64,000 nt of DNA, from assembly GCA_008360955.1 (NCBI GenBank), contig LUCM01005569.1, positions 80,329 through 144,328 on the forward strand. Direction: 5' to 3'. The stretch comes from Fasciolopsis buskii (lineage: Eukaryota; Platyhelminthes; Trematoda; Plagiorchiida; Fasciolidae). Positions 12,793-25,100 of the stretch are shown here, piece after piece (position 1 is the stretch's first letter; every line of letters starts with the position of its first letter). Below the pieces are notes generated by a model. That model ran no database searches and was not told the DNA's origin. It saw nothing but the letters and a program-made list of their open reading frames with translations. Made by a program: the position numbers and the translations under genes.

Positions 12793-14218
12793 CCAGGGAT
12801 AATCACCACGTTGGATTTTAAATGGATGGACCAGCCTGCCGCGGCAGCCCAAAAGGCCACAAGTGAACCGTTTTGTTTAGTCATCTTCGTCGTGACGGGA
12901 GAACCCCGAGAATTTGTGATGATTACAGGATTAGGGTGAATAAATCACTCAAGGAAACCAATTGCTTGACATCTGAACCGGAAGGTATCCTTCCTCACTT
13001 TCATGGATCTAAATTCTTCTCTGAGCTTGACTTTCGGAATGCATTCTTACAAATACCCCTCGGTGGTAAATCAAATGAGGTGACCGTTATAAATACTAGC
13101 TTTGGACCGTTTCAAAGTAACCTTTTACCCTTGACCTTAATGTTTACCCTGAAATTTTTCAGAACGCGATGAAACTATTGTTTTTGACTTAAGTGGTGTT
13201 TCCGTCAGGATGATATCACTGTAAATGCAACCGACAAATAATTACTGCTTGAGGGAATTCGTGATCCCATTGTTGCTATCAACCCTGACAGGTCGGTATT
13301 TCCATCCCGTAACTTCAATTACATAGGCCCTTTCATAGGTGAGCCTAGCATTCGACCCAATCCTACACGTTTTTCGGCTTTGTCCGATGCACCATCGTTC
13401 AAATCTTTGGACGGTGTCCGTTTTTATTGGGTTCCTTTTAGTGCTACTTACGATTCATCCCGTGTTTTTCTACCATCATTCAATCCTTTTTTCCATCTTT
13501 CTTCATAAAAGCCATTCGTTTCGTCACCTGTGCACGGAAGTGTACTCTGGTCGTTACTAAAATTTCTGTCCACCAAGATTGTTTTTAACGTTTTCGTCAA
13601 AACTGAAGTCGCCGGTCATCATTGATGCCCGCTCTCCATTGGCATTGAAGCAGTGATTAAGCAAAATGGCTATCCGGTACTCTTTCTTGGCACCTTAATC
13701 CTATCGAACCGTGATATTCGTAAACCCAACGAGAGGATGGAGCTGTATTTTGGGTGATTAGGCAAGTGCATAATTACTTATTTGAGTTTCTTTTCACTAG
13801 CCTGACAGATCAAAGTTCCACTACGATCTCCACGCCCCTCGGGCAAAATCCTCCTCAACTATGTTTCAGTGGTGAAACATTTCACTCAATAACCATTTCC
13901 GCGACATCCACTGCGGTATGTTTTGAAACATGTACGATCATCTATCGTCCCCAAATTCTGAGGTCCCCGAATGGCTTACTTATTTGCCGTTCATCAACCA
14001 TTCAAGCATGGCATAAGAAAATGGCTTTAGTGTGTCTTGCAACACATTCCGTAATTCGTGGAAAACATACGGAAGAAAACTGTGACGACATAATGGATAT
14101 TTCTGATTGCAAACAGGCGTCTAACTTGTACAGTGTGAGTCTTCCTACTATAGTAGTCCTACCGCAAACGAGAAAATTAACCTGCGTTGTGCCTGATTTT
14201 GAAGTGAAAATCTACAAA
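12793..14218 (+). mobile_element. Degenerate Gypsy-type LTR retrotransposon pol (RT to RNase H)
   Basis: Fossil of a Gypsy-class pol gene. PGIITTLDFKWMDQPAAAA at 12793 matches the 'GII.P..S.WA.P' entry of the RT. Another frame (12873-13172) gives RDGRTPRICDDYRIRVNKSL, then FHGSKFFSELDFRNAFLQIP (motif A with its catalytic Asp in LDFRNAF) and VINTSFGPFQSNLLPL. The motif C box reads F-R-Q-D-D-I at 13200-13217, so both catalytic aspartates of 'YQDD' survive but the Tyr does not, and VNATDK follows. Then NPDRSVFPSRNFNYIG, IRPNPTRFSALSDAPS, LWSLLKFLST, IEAVIKQNGYPVL (RNase H entry 'G.GAV..QNG.P') and VHNYLFEFLFTSLTDQSS ('LFG..F...TDH'). Frame changes and stops are frequent. I did not identify LTRs, protease or integrase. 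Confidence 0.88.
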
Positions 14219-15895
14219 TGACCGTACAATGAATTGGTTTACCATGAAGTTTTTTAATTTTCGGTACATTAGCTAGCATAGTAAAAACCAAAGTGAGTGA
14301 AGACTTTTTAACAGTTGCGGCAAGATAGCACGAGTTTGTAAGTGGTTTCCGTTAACTGGCGGACCTGCGCAAATTTCCTATCTTAAAAGGAACTATGATA
14401 AATTGGAATCCGAATAAGTCATGACGAACGGTAGGATCCTTGAAAGAGGAGCAAATTAATTCCATAGAAGTGACCCTTCAATGACCCAGAGTATACTTCA
14501 CTGATCGCAGATACGTTGACTGCAAAGGAGCTTTGCAGTGCACAGAATTGTGCTCCATTGGTAGCTGATTCGTCCAAGCAACGTTCTCCCGGATTCAATG
14601 GGCAGGAACCAGTTTAGGCTAGATGTAACGAAAAAAAGGAACGAATAATTTGAAACCATAAAGCGCCTCAGCAGATACCACGCTGTTTAATGACAAAAAG
14701 TTTATTATTCAATAATCACGTCTAACGGACGGAGTTTCAACATTTTTTCATCTCATGGCTTATCACATTTGCCCCATTTTGATTTACTCCGAAAACAGAC
14801 AACATATTTGTATTTTTTGCGTGTTAAGTATTTTGTATATAACCTAAGTGTTCCGTTGAAAGCCATAAGATTATGTCCTTATCAAATGGACTCACGTGAG
14901 CAGTTCCGCAACGATACACAAAGCCGATAAAAAGATATTACAAAATGAATCATTATTACTCTTGTTGCACAATTAGTACTAAGTTATTTCCTTTTTTTCG
15001 GGGAACAAAGATGTCAAAGAGAACTTTTCCATTTATGGTAGGTGCAGTACAGTCGTTTCACAAAATGTTTTCACTTCGCAAAGATTGTGGAGCGGATTCC
15101 GAAGTGTATCAAAACTTGTGACAGTTTTCCTGCGATTGATGTAGAGTCGGCCGATCACACGGCCCCGCAGTTGGCCTGGACCCGGTGAGTAGTTCGCAAA
15201 ATAAAAGTATTGTCTTCAAAGGTCTTTCAGTCTGCTATTTCCCGATTTCGGTGTCTAACTCCTGTTATTCCATAAAATTAGTAAAACCTTGAAAACGTAG
15301 GTATTAATATGTACCGAAACTTACACACTATTATGAGAGCTATTTTAATGCTGTTTAGTTTCAGTTTCTCCTTAGTTCCACGTCAAATGATTCCAGTCGC
15401 ATGTATCCGAGCAAATACGTACTTGCTACTACGTTTTGGAATTTCACTGGGTCACACACTTCAAACAACTTAAGCAAGCTATTTAACCATAAAAGACGAT
15501 TTATTGAAATAGCCGTATGCAATTCCAGCCACAATTTGGAGGCACGTGAATTTCCTTAGGTCCAGTTAAGGCTCTCAGTTGTTCTCAGTGATAATCTTTG
15601 TTGAATGGCAACCGAAACAGAGGCTTGAGCCTGATAAAGTGGATAGCAAGATAACTGACAGTACATTGCAATTGGTGGCCAAACACGGTGCATCATGCAG
15701 AGAAGTTGCTATCAGAATTTTATAATCACTTTTGTGTTCTACAGGGTAATCTAAAAATCCGCATACGGACGTTAATCAAGGCGTGCTGCAGTTACCTTCT
15801 ATCTTTTATTTCCTTCATTCATGAAGTAACACTGTACACCATTTTTCAGGAAGAGGGCCGCGGCCAATAGAGGGTTCCCAAGTAAGGAATTTGCC
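14219..15895. other. No recognisable gene
   Basis: A+T-rich sequence 3' of the Gypsy pol fossil. The element's integrase and 3' LTR would be expected here, but I see no integrase zinc-binding or catalytic pattern in any frame. Only short open frames are present. A 10-base perfect palindrome lies at 15856-15865. Confidence 0.5.
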
Positions 15896-15951
15896 TGGCG
15901 GCAAGTGGATTGGAACCTTTGCGTCTAAACGCCATCCGTTCAGCTACCGCC
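15896..15951 (-). repeat. tRNA-like sequence, short (SINE head or tRNA pseudogene)
   Basis: On the minus strand an RNA polymerase III A-box-like element, TAGCTGAACGG (complement of 15936-15946), precedes a B-box-like element, GGTTCCAATCC (complement of 15907-15917). The ends, GGCGGTA and TGCCGCC, pair over seven positions (six Watson-Crick, one G-U) as an acceptor stem, followed by a discriminator A. The whole unit is only 56 bases, about 17 short of a normal tRNA, the two boxes are too close, and the T stem has two mismatches. It is therefore a tRNA-derived repeat or a deleted tRNA pseudogene, not a working tRNA. Confidence 0.4.
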
Positions 15952-16879
15952 GTCCTACGACCGTGCATGCATGAAGAATGTAACGTCTGATGCTTAGGCT
16001 GTGACAACTTGCGCGACATTGATGAAGAAACCTGTGTTCTGTTATGTATTAAATAGACAATTGATATTACTACATATATAAAAAATGATTAGTTCCTCTT
16101 CTAGCTTGGAGAACTTTATTGTCATAACAGCTATCATTTTATTTATCTGCGACTACACTATCACTTTTGGTCTATGTAAAAAAGCAAACAAAACCTGTAT
16201 GCATCAGTTACCGGATGGCTTAGGGAAGCAGCATCACTTGTTCGTTATTTGTCGACTAACTTCATTTCATTCGTTTAAAAAATGCAAGTAATCAAATCAA
16301 AAAGGGCTTAGACAAATGTTTAACCGTACTGACGAATAGAGAAGAACATCATGGAGGGTTTAATTGTTTAGTTAAAATGGTGGACATTAACAAAGTTTAT
16401 TTGTGTAGTCACAATCGGAGGCCATCCTCTCAGGACAACCTAAACGAACTCATCAGTTTTGGTCGCTTAGGTTAGTGCTCAGTTTTCTATGGAAAGCGAA
16501 AGTTCAGGACAAATATGAGTCGCCGTCTGAACTTGGGTAGGTGAATTCAGTATGGTTTGATGCATTTTCAGTCATTCATCAAACGGAGGATTTTTCCCAA
16601 CGGCTTTCAGTACGGACTTTTATAGGTTTACTATTCAGTTCATTGCTCACTATTTCCAACCACTTCTTTATAATCTTTGCTAATTTAGCTAATTTAGCGT
16701 CAGTCTTAAGTACTCAGATCGTAGTTGATTTCATAAGGGGCAGTGGGAAACAAGACGCATCCCTCTTTAATGGCTGAATTCTCTTATTTGCCTACAAAGG
16801 AAGCAATAGAAGTGCGAAACTCGTTACCAAGACACTACGCCGGAAGGCAAGGAAACGAGTCAAACGCTAAATGCAGAGA
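15952..16879. other. No recognisable gene
   Basis: A+T-rich, stop-dense sequence. It contains a small 9-base tandem duplication (CTAATTTAG twice) at about 16680-16697. The plus-strand frame at 16541-16777 shows no family motif. Confidence 0.5.
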
Positions 16880-17230
16880 TCAAAGAAAGCTGGTGGCAAA
16901 TGTGTATTTGAATAATTCCTGAGTAAGACTGCGAGCAAAGAAACCGCTGTGGGATGTAATAATGAATCACAAATAGTAATGTCGAAAATGTCAAAATAGA
17001 TTTTATATCTGGTTATTGCTTTAAGTAGAACTTGCAGCCTATCTGTGGACATGAATGTTATTCTGCTTGTGCTGTAGAAACCAAACAAAATTGAGTACCA
17101 CTGTCATTAAGTAGGCTTCCCTCGTTGAGGTACTGCCATACAACTGTAGTCCGTATGTAATATGCACTTGAAATAGGGTTTCGGTAAAGAAGAAATATGC
17201 AATATCAGCCAAATCGCTCCTGTAAAGATG
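16880..17230 (-). mobile_element. Possible LINE reverse transcriptase C-terminus (doubtful)
   Basis: Read on the minus strand, the translation LFQVHITYGLQLYGSTS near 17130 resembles the C-terminal block of Jockey/CR1-type reverse transcriptases ('LYYSLVHPHLTYGI..WG'). It is followed by VVLNFV and, after a frame change, by RITFMSTDRLQVLLKAIT. The match rests mainly on TYGLQLYG and the spacing after it. No catalytic block is present upstream on this strand. It could be a chance resemblance. Confidence 0.25.
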
Positions 17231-18580
17231 TTTAGACTGGCTGCACCAATGGGAGGTTGATTAATAAAGAGCAAAATAGCACCATTCGGTTTGGTTTAGA
17301 AATTTGTCAAAAAGGCCATTAGTAGTTCAGTAATTGGACATGTGATCAATACGGATCATTCAGCTCAGATAGAAAATTTACTAAATAACTATCCGAAGAA
17401 CTCCAGGAAACCAACCGACGCAGATCGGGAACATCACGTCTTAGTTGGTCGATGGTTGTGAAAATGATTCGTCTGGAGCTGCAAAAATAAAAGCGATTGT
17501 TTCACCGACTGCACCTAACCGACAGAAAAGTAAAACAAATCTACCAGCCGGAATTATTCGATTCTTCATCGGTGTAAGCCATCTTGCTGATTTTATTCTA
17601 GCCCGAAAATGCAACTCTTTTATTATCTCCCGTTTTCAACTTTTACATTGTGGTAAATGCTTGAGAATTAATAATCAAAATGTTTCCTCATTTCATCTGT
17701 TTTGTACAAGTAATATGTTTAGACATTGAACAGGTGAATAGTGATATATATATATATATATACGCGAAAATAGCATAACTCTCTTGGAAAAATATAAAAT
17801 TATAGTATAAACTCAACTCGTTCTTGCAATGCACCAGTAATCTGCCTTTGACACTTGGCCAGATAAAACAACTTCACAAATATTTATTACAGTACTTATA
17901 TAAATAACAAAATTAATAAGAAGCGGAAAGTCAGTGGTACTAATAAAACTAACCATGATAATGGAAAGTAGAGAATAATATTAAAATATTACAGGTAAAT
18001 TGAATGTTTTTGATAGGAATTTTGAAAGGGTAATTTGCTTTGATCTTTCATACTTTCACACAATTTTACTAGGAAGCTGCTGGCCCACGAAAGTATTTCC
18101 TGATTTAGTCTATGGAGTACAAGGAACAATTCATTTTTCGATACACAAGCCCAATGCAGTGGAGCATAATTCTGGTGCGCCAAATACATGGCTTTTATAT
18201 ACCCATTATCGGAAGGTTTGCAAGAAATAATCGGCAATAACCGACCGCTGAATTCGACGGACACCTTTGATCCTGGGTGTTAAAAAGCTGGTTCTAGTTG
18301 AAGCCGGTGATCGGAGGAAGTCCAAGGTGGCAAATAATAATGACTGTTTCATAGGGGAAACCAAACCAGTCGATTCCAGAGAATCATAGTCACTATCTTC
18401 TAGTTCAGCCTATAAAGTGTTGGACGTAGAAGCTATTGTCGTTCTGTGATTGCATAGACAGAAATTAGACTCGTTCTTCATGTGAAGTATTCGTCTGGCT
18501 ATGTTAAATACCACCATCAAGCGCCGGCTGCTACTGAAAAAGCGCCCTAGTAACTGAAGAGCTAGGAACATTTAGTTCTT
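17231..18580. other. No recognisable gene
   Basis: A+T-rich sequence with an AT dinucleotide run at 17744-17762. Open frames at 17445-17729 (+) and 17989-18264 (-) carry no motif I recognise. Confidence 0.5.
17744..17762. repeat. AT dinucleotide microsatellite
   Basis: An uninterrupted run of alternating A and T, about 19 bases, flanked by GTG and CGCG. Confidence 0.9.
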
Positions 18581-19190
18581 TCATATACACAAAACTGAAA
18601 TCTGGCATCCAATTACCGGGATTCCCTGTCTTGCGGCAATACGGATATGTCTTAGGCCATTTTGACCAACCGGTGTGGCCGGTTTAGAACGGAGCTCTCG
18701 TATTCGGTGCTTGAAATTTTTAGAATGCTGAACCTCGAAGCAAACGAGACTCGTCCTTACTTTTTGCACTTTGCAGAATTCACGGATGCCGTAACACTCT
18801 TTTGTTGGAGTTCATTATAATGAAGGGACGGTAGTTCAAACGTATAAGATCCTTCGTACTTGGGTGAAGTGACATATAACGCAGCATACGAATACAAAAA
18901 TCTGGACGTTGACCGAGAAATCTGGTGCCATGAATTTCCCTCGGATGAGTCGTAGTCTCTCTTGCAAACCTGAACTTCCAAAAGAACTTCTTGACCGGTC
19001 AGTGTGAAGCGCCAAAGACCCCGTACTCGATCTTGAGTGTACTTATTGGAACAAAAACCAGCCATTTTACAGAAAATCAAACAATTAGCTTGTAGTAAAA
19101 CTACAGTTAGCGACGATGATTTGCCACAAGGGCAACCCGGTGAGGTACGGTGCCCAGTCACAGAACTGTACTTGGAGGGACCAATTTGTT
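18581..19190 (-). mobile_element. Degenerate LINE endonuclease (APE-type) domain
   Basis: Minus-strand frame of about 140 codons from a stop near 19210 to 18757, continuing after a frame change to 18581. Blocks in order: RVRGLWRFTLTGQEVLLEV, compatible with the 'RGGG..LYV' block of LINE endonucleases. Then the sheet usually read 'YRPP' appears as FLYSYAALYVTSPKYEGSY with FELPSLHYNELQQ after it. A decayed 'GDFN' zone near the frame change follows. Last is HRIRELRSKPATP...NGLRHIRIAARQGIP, which fits 'L...GLRQHVR.PTR...P', the strongest part. No key catalytic residue is securely preserved. No RT follows on the minus strand below 18581, so this is a fragment. The call rests on collinear weak blocks. 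Confidence 0.45.
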
Positions 19191-22100
19191 CTAATTTTGC
19201 TGTTGGCTTTAGCTAGGGAATATGATTCTACTTCTGCTGACTCCTACACAATCAATTATACAGAAGCAAGAAAAGACCAATGATTACAAACCTTTGTTAC
19301 CTTAAGGTGGTAATGTACTGCCTTTCTCTTCACTGTTGTTAACATAAATGTAAACCGAAGTTCCGGGTATCCCGCCATTGAGAAATCCATAAAAGTTGAT
19401 GGCTGCTTGGGATCTTACACCTCCTTGGAGAATCGGTAAAGGTTTCAGTTCTTGTATAAGAACCAATTGTTGACAGTTGCAGGGGTTTATTATTTGTCAA
19501 GCGTTTGAAAAATTTAAATTAGACACCGTGTGTACCCTGCTAGTGAAAATAACAAATGGCTTGGACACGATTATTGCAATTGCGAAAGATGTTATTCTGG
19601 AACATGTCCCCTTCGTGAGCTTCTGCTCGTTTGATGTCGGCAGTTGCCTGTTTGCGCATAAAACTTCTGTTTCGTGTGCGCTTCAAATATTGTGCATCTT
19701 CAGTTCATATGTCCTAGGTTATTCATTATGGACACCGACGGGATGGCGTGCTAGTGATTTGCGTCGATAGAAAACAGCTAAGCTTAGCAAATGTTGGTCA
19801 TTTTCTATTTTTATTTTATGGCGAAAATTTTGTTTATAGCTCATACATAGTAGGTTTTTCGGGAACCCATCTCGAAAATCTGATGGAGACATTGAGGTCG
19901 ATATCACCGAGACGCTGATAAATTTATCGTAATTCGCATATGTTCGAGTCCTTCAACATCCCAGGTAGAACGAGATCGGAATTAAATTAAATGCCTTTTC
20001 CGTAGCAGATTAGGGATTGGCCATTTACTACAAAAGTGATTGGCCTGGATCCTCTGAATTATCAGACTCGAAATCGAGTTTGCCCTCAGCGCTCCTTAGA
20101 ATGTCCTCTGCCCGATTAGCGAGGCACTCACAGCGAAATACTTACTACCGTTTTTAGTATGAAAAGCATCAACACACTTATGGACGAACCACTGGTGACC
20201 GATGATGTAAAACACCTCAAATATAAAAAACCTCCCAGAAGCAAATGACAATAGTTAGCTGTAAAGCTATCATGAAGCAGGTCGTAGAAAGCCAAGGCGA
20301 ACTACGGCAGGGTTGCAAACTGTGATCTAGTATTGTTGATAACTTTATGAGGTAGCAAACATTTTATCTCCCAGTCATGCATATCTTATTCTGGTCCAAG
20401 TTCATTGTCTGCTTATGAATTCTAAGTAAAATTTAACCAACAGGAGAAAACTCTAACGTCCACAGTGACTCCTTCGAGACACTTACCTACAGAATACTTT
20501 GTTTCATAGAAGCTACTGAAAATAGGGTTTACCAATTTTTGTCATTTAATGACTAGCCGTCGGGTGGAAATGTAGGCGGTGCTTCGGCAGAGTTCAGGAA
20601 ATTTTGGGTTACTTTCAAGGTAGTATTCGTTCCTTTTTCCTATTCAAATGTAAGAACTACCATATGAGGTTTCGTAATGACGAGCGCATTTATGGTCCAC
20701 AAAAGTGTTCCTTGAATTGGGATAGGATTTCCATTAGTTTCTTCCATCCTTACTAATCAAATCCACTGAACGCGAAGCCCACTTCTGCATCGGATTGTAC
20801 TTTCACCAAATATCTTTTCAAAAATATTTCCAAATCGTAAGCTAGTTGTACCATGTCTTATTCCACCTGGTTGAGTTCTCACTAATTGTCCATATGGTTT
20901 CGTGTCGATTGCGTATTCGGTACCAAGGAGTGAACATGAGTTTAGATTTGCTTGCGAGAAAGCCGAAAATAGTTTTTGTAATTGTTTAATGCATTCGGGG
21001 AAAACTTTTCTTCCAGATTTGCAGTCAGGTTGTAACTATGGCGTTGTTAATTTTTGCATGAAATACTTATCCACTCTGAATAATCGCCTCAATATTGCAG
21101 CTGGCCGGACATCGGATTGAATTTGGCTTGAATTTGTGTTTCAAACAGCAGAACGTTAACACTGTGTGAAAAATCATTCGGAAAATCAAAACTCCAATTC
21201 CTGACCGCCATAAAAGTAGGATACTTGTGAAAGAGTACCATGATTTGCTCTCCTGTCTTCATTACTTGTCGTAAATTCCAAACGACTCTGTGACTCACAG
21301 CTTTGTGGTTTTCAATAGAAGCGCATAGATGTTGAATTAGTTGGACTTTAGAAGGCCTGATCAATGCTCTAAGGAGACACTCATACTCATGCATCGGCTT
21401 GGTTAATTTTGGACATGGTCTTTATTGGAAGATCCCAGGATGTTTAGTCATCTCATACCGGAATCGCTATAGCAATTGCTTTGTTCTGTTTAACAATATT
21501 TACTGTCATTGTTACATGTGATAGAATGACATTGGTTCAGATAATGCGAAACAACCCCTTGGTATCGATTTTAGTAGGTAAATTTAACGTAAAGAACAGC
21601 TGGTGAAATCTCAAAAAAATGTTGTGATCATCACTTTAATATTGCTACAATTTAGTTCCCACTAAAAACTCTTACTCAGCACTTGCATTTACTCGCTCAA
21701 CTCAAAGCTCCATCTAGAATAACCTGAATTATGTCAAAAGTTACATTTAAATCACTTTTGTCTTTTCCCGTTAACAAAGGCATTAGCCTAATTACAAGCA
21801 TTATTTTTGGCATATTGATTCCAAAATATTATCCTTGAAACACGATAGTTTTAGGCAGATTACAATAAAATTTAGTTATTCATTTAGAAGTCACCTTGTT
21901 CAGCTGGAAGATTCAATTGAATTCGTCTAACTACCTGCTGTGCTTCGGAGGGCACGGGATTTAGAGTTTTGCTTCAGTGATGTCGTTCCCAGACGTGAAA
22001 TTCAACTTCAGCATATAATGAATTCCCAATTTCTTTTGCCGCTACTGCTTTTGGGCTGCATTACCCGGCGATGATCGAGTCATTATCATTTTCATCCTCG

Positions 22101-25100
22101 ATATTCCGTTTATTTGTCATTCCTCACAAATGTCACCTTACAAGCATGATTCACGCGTATCTAAAGGCTCGTGTACGTGTACACGAATATGCGAATGCTT
22201 CGGTGCATTGAATCATCATGATCACAACCAATGGTATATGAAAATCACAATATTGCATATGTGAGATCACGGTTTACGGAGCATCCCTTCTTGACCAAGA
22301 CTGAAGCTGGATAAGTCGAAAAAGCTTGAGAATGCGAATAATGCTTGATGAAATTCAGATGGATCAGAAGGTGAAACAAGGCAGTATTTTAATGACCTCC
22401 CTAAACTTTCTCCCTAAGAAACTGAAAGAATGTTATTTATCTTTTGAGGTGAGGGGTAAGGGATTTACTTGAAAGAAGAGCTTTGTTAGCTTACTTTTGG
22501 TTAACAGTTGTTATCCGAGACTAATAAAGCCATAATAACAGACGGAACTTTGCCTGAAGAAACATGCACTTTGTCTGCTGACCTGTTAGCCTAAGAAGTT
22601 CGGGAATCCGTAATTTTCTTGGTGGCTCTTTTACAGAGGATTTACCACCTAGTGTAAACTCCCCACTCATCAATAAGGGAACAAAGAAACATTGCGCACC
22701 TGCTGCACCCTAGCTGGGAATCATCGGAAGTGCACACCCACTGCGCACAAACTGCCAAGCGAACCTGGAACGAGCGGTTGTAAATACAAGGCTTTAGACT
22801 AGGTATCTCTCATATTTACACGGTGAATAAGCACTGCCAATGGGTCTTAACAAGTAATAAACAGTTTTACACTGTTTTCATGGTTCCTCCGTGGTGATTT
22901 GGGATTTGATGCTACACGATTAACTACTTGAAAATAGTGTTAAATCCACTAAATCAGACTGCTTGAAATTTCAACGTTACAGCTCTTGATTGTGCGAGTT
23001 TTTCGATTACTGACTTATTCTCATTATATCTGCTTTCGAGGCAGCTTAGTTGCACTGGCTGCATTCGGGAAGCGGAATTCCAGGCACTGAAAAATCTCAA
23101 GGAATTCCCATAATTTCTGGTACAACAAAATAAGTGATTTACCATAGCAATCAACCGGTAACGTGATTGAATTCTTGTTCAGTTGGGGCAATCAATTTTC
23201 ATTAACAATACGTAAAATGCCAAAGAAAAAAATGCGGTTGAAACATGAATGCATTTTTAAAGTATTTTCAAAACCGTGCATGTCTTTTCTCAGTTACAAA
23301 ACAGTTTGTTTTTCATGGTAAAAGTAAAATGTCCTTAAGTAGGGTCAAGTATGATCACATTTCCCAGCCAATTTTAAGCGGTATGATTATCGTAGTTGTT
23401 ATGGGCGACTCAATACGTTTAAGCCAAAAGAATGTACAGTCATATCTGGCGTTAAGTTCAGCGCAGTACAAATGGCGTGGTTCATAAAAATTACTTCGGG
23501 CCCACTCGCCATTTTCAGTGATAATATTACTGACCAGTATGTTATTTTAGTGAGCCATATCTATTTGGTTTAACAGGGGATCACAGATATTTACCTCAGA
23601 TATCAGTGGTGAGTTAGGGGTTTTTAACCGGTGTTCGGGGGAATGCAACTGGAAACCACATGTAAATGTCAGTCACACCTCGATAATGCGTACTATGCTA
23701 AGCAAATTTCAAGGTCAAGTCACATTCGGAAGGTCTTAACAAAGGCGTTGGGTCTTTGTCATTATTCTGAGTCTATATCCTTGGAAGTTAACACACATCA
23801 CAGCAGTACAATATCACTGTATCATAACAAATTCCACGAAAGCCTAAAGTGAACAATTTATTTATAACCAGACCATTATTACTCAACTGATTATTATTTA
23901 AATTTGACTTCGGTTGCAACAATAAGTTTGTTCGATAACCACTGGTGATAGACGAAGAGCAACATGAACGTGACTTTGTTCACGCAAGGATGATCTAACA
24001 TTCCGACTCATACTTAAGCGCTGGTATAGCCGACCGAATTAATCTAACTACAACGTTCATTGCCGCTAAACACGCAACAACCCTAAGGTCATATCTTATC
24101 AAACGACAGGGAGAACCGCAGCTCATTTTGCATAAGTAGAGAGGGCCAAGTTATCGATTAAATGAGGTCATTTGACTAAAATGAATGCGCGGGAACAGAA
24201 TGAAGATAAATGAATTCACCTCCACCGAAATATGACTAAGCTGTTTTGTTTAGAGTCATATTAGGCTGCACAAACCTTTTACCTGTTTTTTGTAAGCCAC
24301 GTAGTTTCAGCGTGCTAATTAGTAAAATATTGCCGGAAAGGGAAATGATTCAACGTTTTTGCGCTCCGCTGACATATGCCCGTAAAGATTACTTGCAACA
24401 TGGAAATTACCTATTTCGTTCAGCTTGAAAATTTCACGATGACTTAACCGTTTATAATCGTATCTTCTGGTGAGTTCAGAGGTTGGAATTTCAGGCCAGT
24501 TGGCTGACAACCGACTGATTATTAGTTTCCCATCTGTTACCCAATAGGAGTTCTTGAGCACTTAATGTATTCTAAGCTGCTTCAAGTTTTAGGGCCGTGA
24601 GTGCCGATCTCATTATTTTGTGAGTTTTAATGGCTTTAAGGTCTACTTCCGCCACAGCGTTCCTGCCAAAGGCCTATAATAAAAACAATGATCCTAAACC
24701 TGAGACTTATTAAACAGCGTGTATTGCAGAATCGTCCGTTTTTTCATTATCGTCCATAAATGGATCTAAAAGCACAGGCTGAACGGAGTGAAACATGATT
24801 TGTGTCCACTCTCGCAGGAGATGATCAAGGATGTTGTACCATATTCCATCGTACTTTGCTGTGCTATGTTGTATTTTTGGTTTTTGTTAAGCTCACATCT
24901 CATCACTAATAGGTCTAGCCAACGGGCTTACAGTAATAAGAACAGTAAAATATGCTGAGTTCACGTGATGTTAATCAAGCATCTTTGGTGGGCAGCTTAG
25001 CAGTGAGTAGGTAATTATATGCTACTGAACTAAAGATAAATTTCTGTACAAATTAGTTCTTAAGAGAATGAAGTGAATAGAAGAGAAAATTGTAGAATTT

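Noticed and set aside
15856..15865. GGCCGCGGCC palindrome as a regulatory site
   Set aside because: A single 10-base palindrome without context; occurs by chance.
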